Below, in pieces: positions 6,713 to 10,320 of a stretch of 10,320 nt of DNA. Every line of letters begins with the position of its first letter. Position 1 is the stretch's first letter. Below the pieces are notes generated by a model. It saw only the letters and a program-made list of their open reading frames with translations, did no database searches and was not told the origin of the DNA. A program made the translations under genes and the position numbers. The stretch covers positions 1-10,320 of the forward strand of contig JAJAZG010000518.1 in NCBI GenBank assembly GCA_026785865.1. Reading direction: 5' to 3'. This DNA comes from Pseudanabaena sp. CAN_BIN31. Its GTDB lineage: Bacteria > Cyanobacteriota > Cyanobacteriia > Pseudanabaenales > Pseudanabaenaceae.

Positions 6713-6738
<26 letters not shown>
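6595..6738 (+). pseudogene. Truncated DUF29 gene (N-terminal remnant)
   Basis: The frame begins MTQTIEQKITLYDRDLNLWL, identical to the complete DUF29 protein at 3761, and stays the same up to EEAI. It then runs into unrelated sequence (AKSSGDCLVIATAF...) and stops at 6736-6738 after 47 codons. Some 125 residues of the family, including the NLIEELE core, are missing, so it cannot be a working DUF29 protein. The nucleotide match to the left copy is nearly perfect in the first 72 coding bases, which points to a recent duplication. The tail passes through a terminator hairpin and overlaps the end of the minus-strand gene at 6713. It might still yield a short peptide, but I treat it as a remnant. 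Confidence 0.85.
6670..6708. terminator. Bidirectional Rho-independent terminator
   Basis: The arms AAAAGCAGTGG (6670-6680) and CCACTGCTTTT (6698-6708) form an 11-bp stem. It is extended by a T/G wobble and GAT/ATC around a 9-base loop. On the plus strand it ends in TTTT, on the minus strand likewise. It lies 4 bases downstream of the minus-strand stop at 6713, so its main job is to end the TgpA-like transcript. It would also stop plus-strand transcription from the cassette. Confidence 0.8.
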
Positions 6739-9061
<2,323 letters not shown>

Positions 9062-9100
9062 ATAGCACTGGTTTTAGAGATTATTTGGATCTTAATAATC

Positions 9101-9106
9101 AGTATA
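9101..9106 (-). promoter_or_regulatory. Candidate -10 box of the TgpA-like gene
   Basis: Read on the minus strand, 9106-9101 is TATACT, 39 bases before the ATG at 9061. No convincing -35 box is visible. The rest of the 9062-9248 gap is AT-rich with one HIP1 site near 9184 and no gene, and I see no further structured element in it. Confidence 0.25.
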
Positions 9107-9248
9107 AGGGATAATTTTATATAGCTTTTTTACGTTTATATTATAAATTTTTTAAGTTTATTAAATAAAATATACAAAAAGTTAGCGATCGCTTAGCAAT
9201 GACAAGACCATTGTTAGGCATTGAAGGGGAGCGCGATCATAGCCAAAA

Positions 9249-9286
9249 TTTGACTCTTTAAAATAAATTTGACTCTTTAAAATAAA
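9249..9286. repeat. Perfect 19-bp tandem duplication at the end of the transporter gene
   Basis: TTTGACTCTTTAAAATAAA occurs twice back to back (9249-9267 and 9268-9286). The right-hand unit contains the stop codon and last codons of the minus-strand transporter gene; the left-hand unit lies in its 3' region. It looks like a recent slippage duplication with no effect on the protein. Confidence 0.95.
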
Positions 9287-10116
9287 TTAAAAAATAAATC
9301 TTTTTGCCCCCACAGCATCCAAGATCCACCGACCGCCATAAAGGTAAGCACAATTTGGCGAAATTGATGGGGACTCATCCGCTTGAGCAAAGCCTTACCA
9401 ACAAGATTGGCAGGTATCGCCGCTAAACCGATCGCTAAACCTGCAATTAATTGTTCCTTTGATATAGCCGCGAATGCGACATAAGTAATCAACTTAAATG
9501 CATGAATGATTGTCATGTGCGCGGCTTTGGTCGCGATCATTTTCTCTTTCATCAACCCATAGCGCAAATAAAAAGGATTGAGCACGGGCCCTGTCGTCCC
9601 AACTAAACCAGACACATAAGCTTTGAGAAAGCCAGCAGGCATGATATGCCATGCTTGCAATTGGAACTTCGGCTTAGCGACAGCTGATTCTTCATTAGTT
9701 ATTAGCTCTAGGTTTTGATTTGCATCCGCTACTAATTTTTCTACTGATTTTGGCTCTGGACTTTTTTCTAGCTCAAACAATAATGCGCTCACAATCAAGA
9801 AGATCGCGATAACTATTTGCAGCCAATCGAGATGGATTTGCGTAAATGTATATGCGCCCAAAATCGCCCCAACGATCGCACTTGGTGCATACCAAGCCGT
9901 TAGTTCCCAATCAATGTCGCGCCAAAACAGCAACACGCGATGGGCATTCCCAAAAAACATGCCAATCGTAATTACGGGCGGAACGGCGGCGGCTCCCATG
10001 AGCGAGTTCACTAACGGAATTAAAATGAAAGGACTGCCGCCACCCGCTAGTGTGCTAACAATCCAAGCAAAAAAGCTAACCACACTGAGATATACAATTG
10101 GCAAGAATTCTGACAT
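9277..10116 (-). CDS. TauE/SafE (TSUP) family anion transporter
   Basis: This 279-residue membrane protein shows the duplicated TSUP signature: AGGGSPFILIPL (24-35) in the first half and GLVGTTGPVLNPFYLRYG (170-187) in the second. About eight hydrophobic segments are visible (around 5-22, 29-48, 75-92, 99-115, 158-175, 203-218, 223-240, 254-269). A polar, acidic linker (116-150) joins the halves and is probably cytoplasmic. Members move sulfite, sulfoacetate, taurine-related compounds or other organic anions across the inner membrane; the substrate here is not predictable. ATG 10116 is chosen as the first start; no clear SD is seen. A 46-bp gap separates it from the divergent rimI gene, so the two promoters must lie close together or overlap. 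The last codons sit in a 19-bp tandem repeat. Downstream on the same strand, 215 bp away, is the TgpA-like gene. Confidence 0.9.
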   Translation of the reverse strand: MSEFLPIVYLSVVSFFAWIVSTLAGGGSPFILIPLVNSLMGAAAVPPVITIGMFFGNAHRVLLFWRDIDWELTAWYAPSAIVGAILGAYTFTQIHLDWLQIVIAIFLIVSALLFELEKSPEPKSVEKLVADANQNLELITNEESAVAKPKFQLQAWHIMPAGFLKAYVSGLVGTTGPVLNPFYLRYGLMKEKMIATKAAHMTIIHAFKLITYVAFAAISKEQLIAGLAIGLAAIPANLVGKALLKRMSPHQFRQIVLTFMAVGGSWMLWGQKDLFFNLF

Positions 10117-10162
10117 TGACGATCGCTAATTTACTTGTATAGTTTTCCAATAATTACAGCAC

Positions 10163-10320
10163 ATGAATCCATCGACCCGAATTTATTTAAGTGAAATCGA
10201 TCAAAACTTTTTATCACAACTACGGGCGATCGATTGTGCTTGTTTAGGCAATTTCTGGAGCTTAGAAGCCTATCAGCGTGAAATTGATAATCCTAGCAGT
10301 CTGGTTTTGGGCTTAACAAA
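10163..10320 (+). CDS. rimI: RimI-like ribosomal protein S18 alanine N-acetyltransferase (N-terminal part)
   Basis: From ATG 10163 the frame is open to the window edge, giving 52 complete codons. The residues DCACLGNFWSLEAYQREIDNPSSLVLG (24-50) resemble the start of cyanobacterial RimI proteins, where a leucine/tryptophan-rich helix precedes the first GNAT beta strand. RimI acetylates the N-terminal alanine of ribosomal protein S18 with acetyl-CoA. The acetyl-CoA binding motif lies beyond the edge, so another GNAT acetyltransferase remains possible. A TATAGT box at 10138-10143, 20 bases before the ATG, is a weak promoter candidate; if real, the mRNA would be nearly leaderless. A HIP1-like GGCGATCG lies within the coding part. 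Confidence 0.65.
   Translation, partial: MNPSTRIYLSEIDQNFLSQLRAIDCACLGNFWSLEAYQREIDNPSSLVLGLT

Overview
The window reads as cyanobacterial chromosome. The octamer GCGATCGC (HIP1) recurs through most of it, base composition is moderate, and the housekeeping genes (a short PutA, a TgpA-type membrane protein, a RimI-type acetyltransferase) look cyanobacterial. A Pseudanabaena-like filamentous lineage is my best guess from overall style, but no marker here proves the genus.

Layout. At 1-208 (minus) is the N-terminal part of an unrecognised one-pass membrane protein that leaves the window. About 425 AT-rich non-coding bases follow, with a plausible putA promoter. At 635-3676 (plus) is putA, the bifunctional proline dehydrogenase / P5C dehydrogenase that oxidises proline to glutamate. 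From 3677 to about 6710 lies an accessory segment bounded by two copies of a roughly 155-bp direct repeat. Each copy consists of a CAAGGGGC-TTAA-GCCCCTTG hairpin, a short leader and the start of a DUF29 gene. The left copy leads into a complete DUF29 gene; the right copy is cut off after about 25 codons. Between the repeats are a reverse transcriptase of the UG/Abi (defence-associated) type, a terminator, a 32-bp near-perfect palindrome and a RelE/ParE-like toxin-antitoxin pair. The RT and toxin-antitoxin genes are AT-rich and contain no HIP1 site, unlike both flanks, which suggests horizontal acquisition.

At 6713-9061 (minus) is a TgpA-like membrane protein with a transglutaminase-fold domain. 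It has no cysteine anywhere, and the catalytic Cys and His positions are replaced, so it should be catalytically dead as a transglutaminase. It also carries a polyglutamine tract and a Gly-Thr-Gly minisatellite. At 9277-10116 (minus) is a TauE/SafE (TSUP) anion transporter. At 10163 (plus) a rimI-like gene begins and runs off the right edge.

How the parts fit. The flanks are ordinary metabolism, envelope and transport genes with no obvious functional link. The most interesting unit is the central DUF29-RT-palindrome-TA cassette. DUF29 and RT are 11 bp apart in the same direction and probably co-transcribed. The toxin-antitoxin pair overlaps by 4 bp and could stabilise the cassette. I infer a small defence-type island next to putA that recombination between the direct repeats could delete. 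Antiviral activity is not shown by the sequence.
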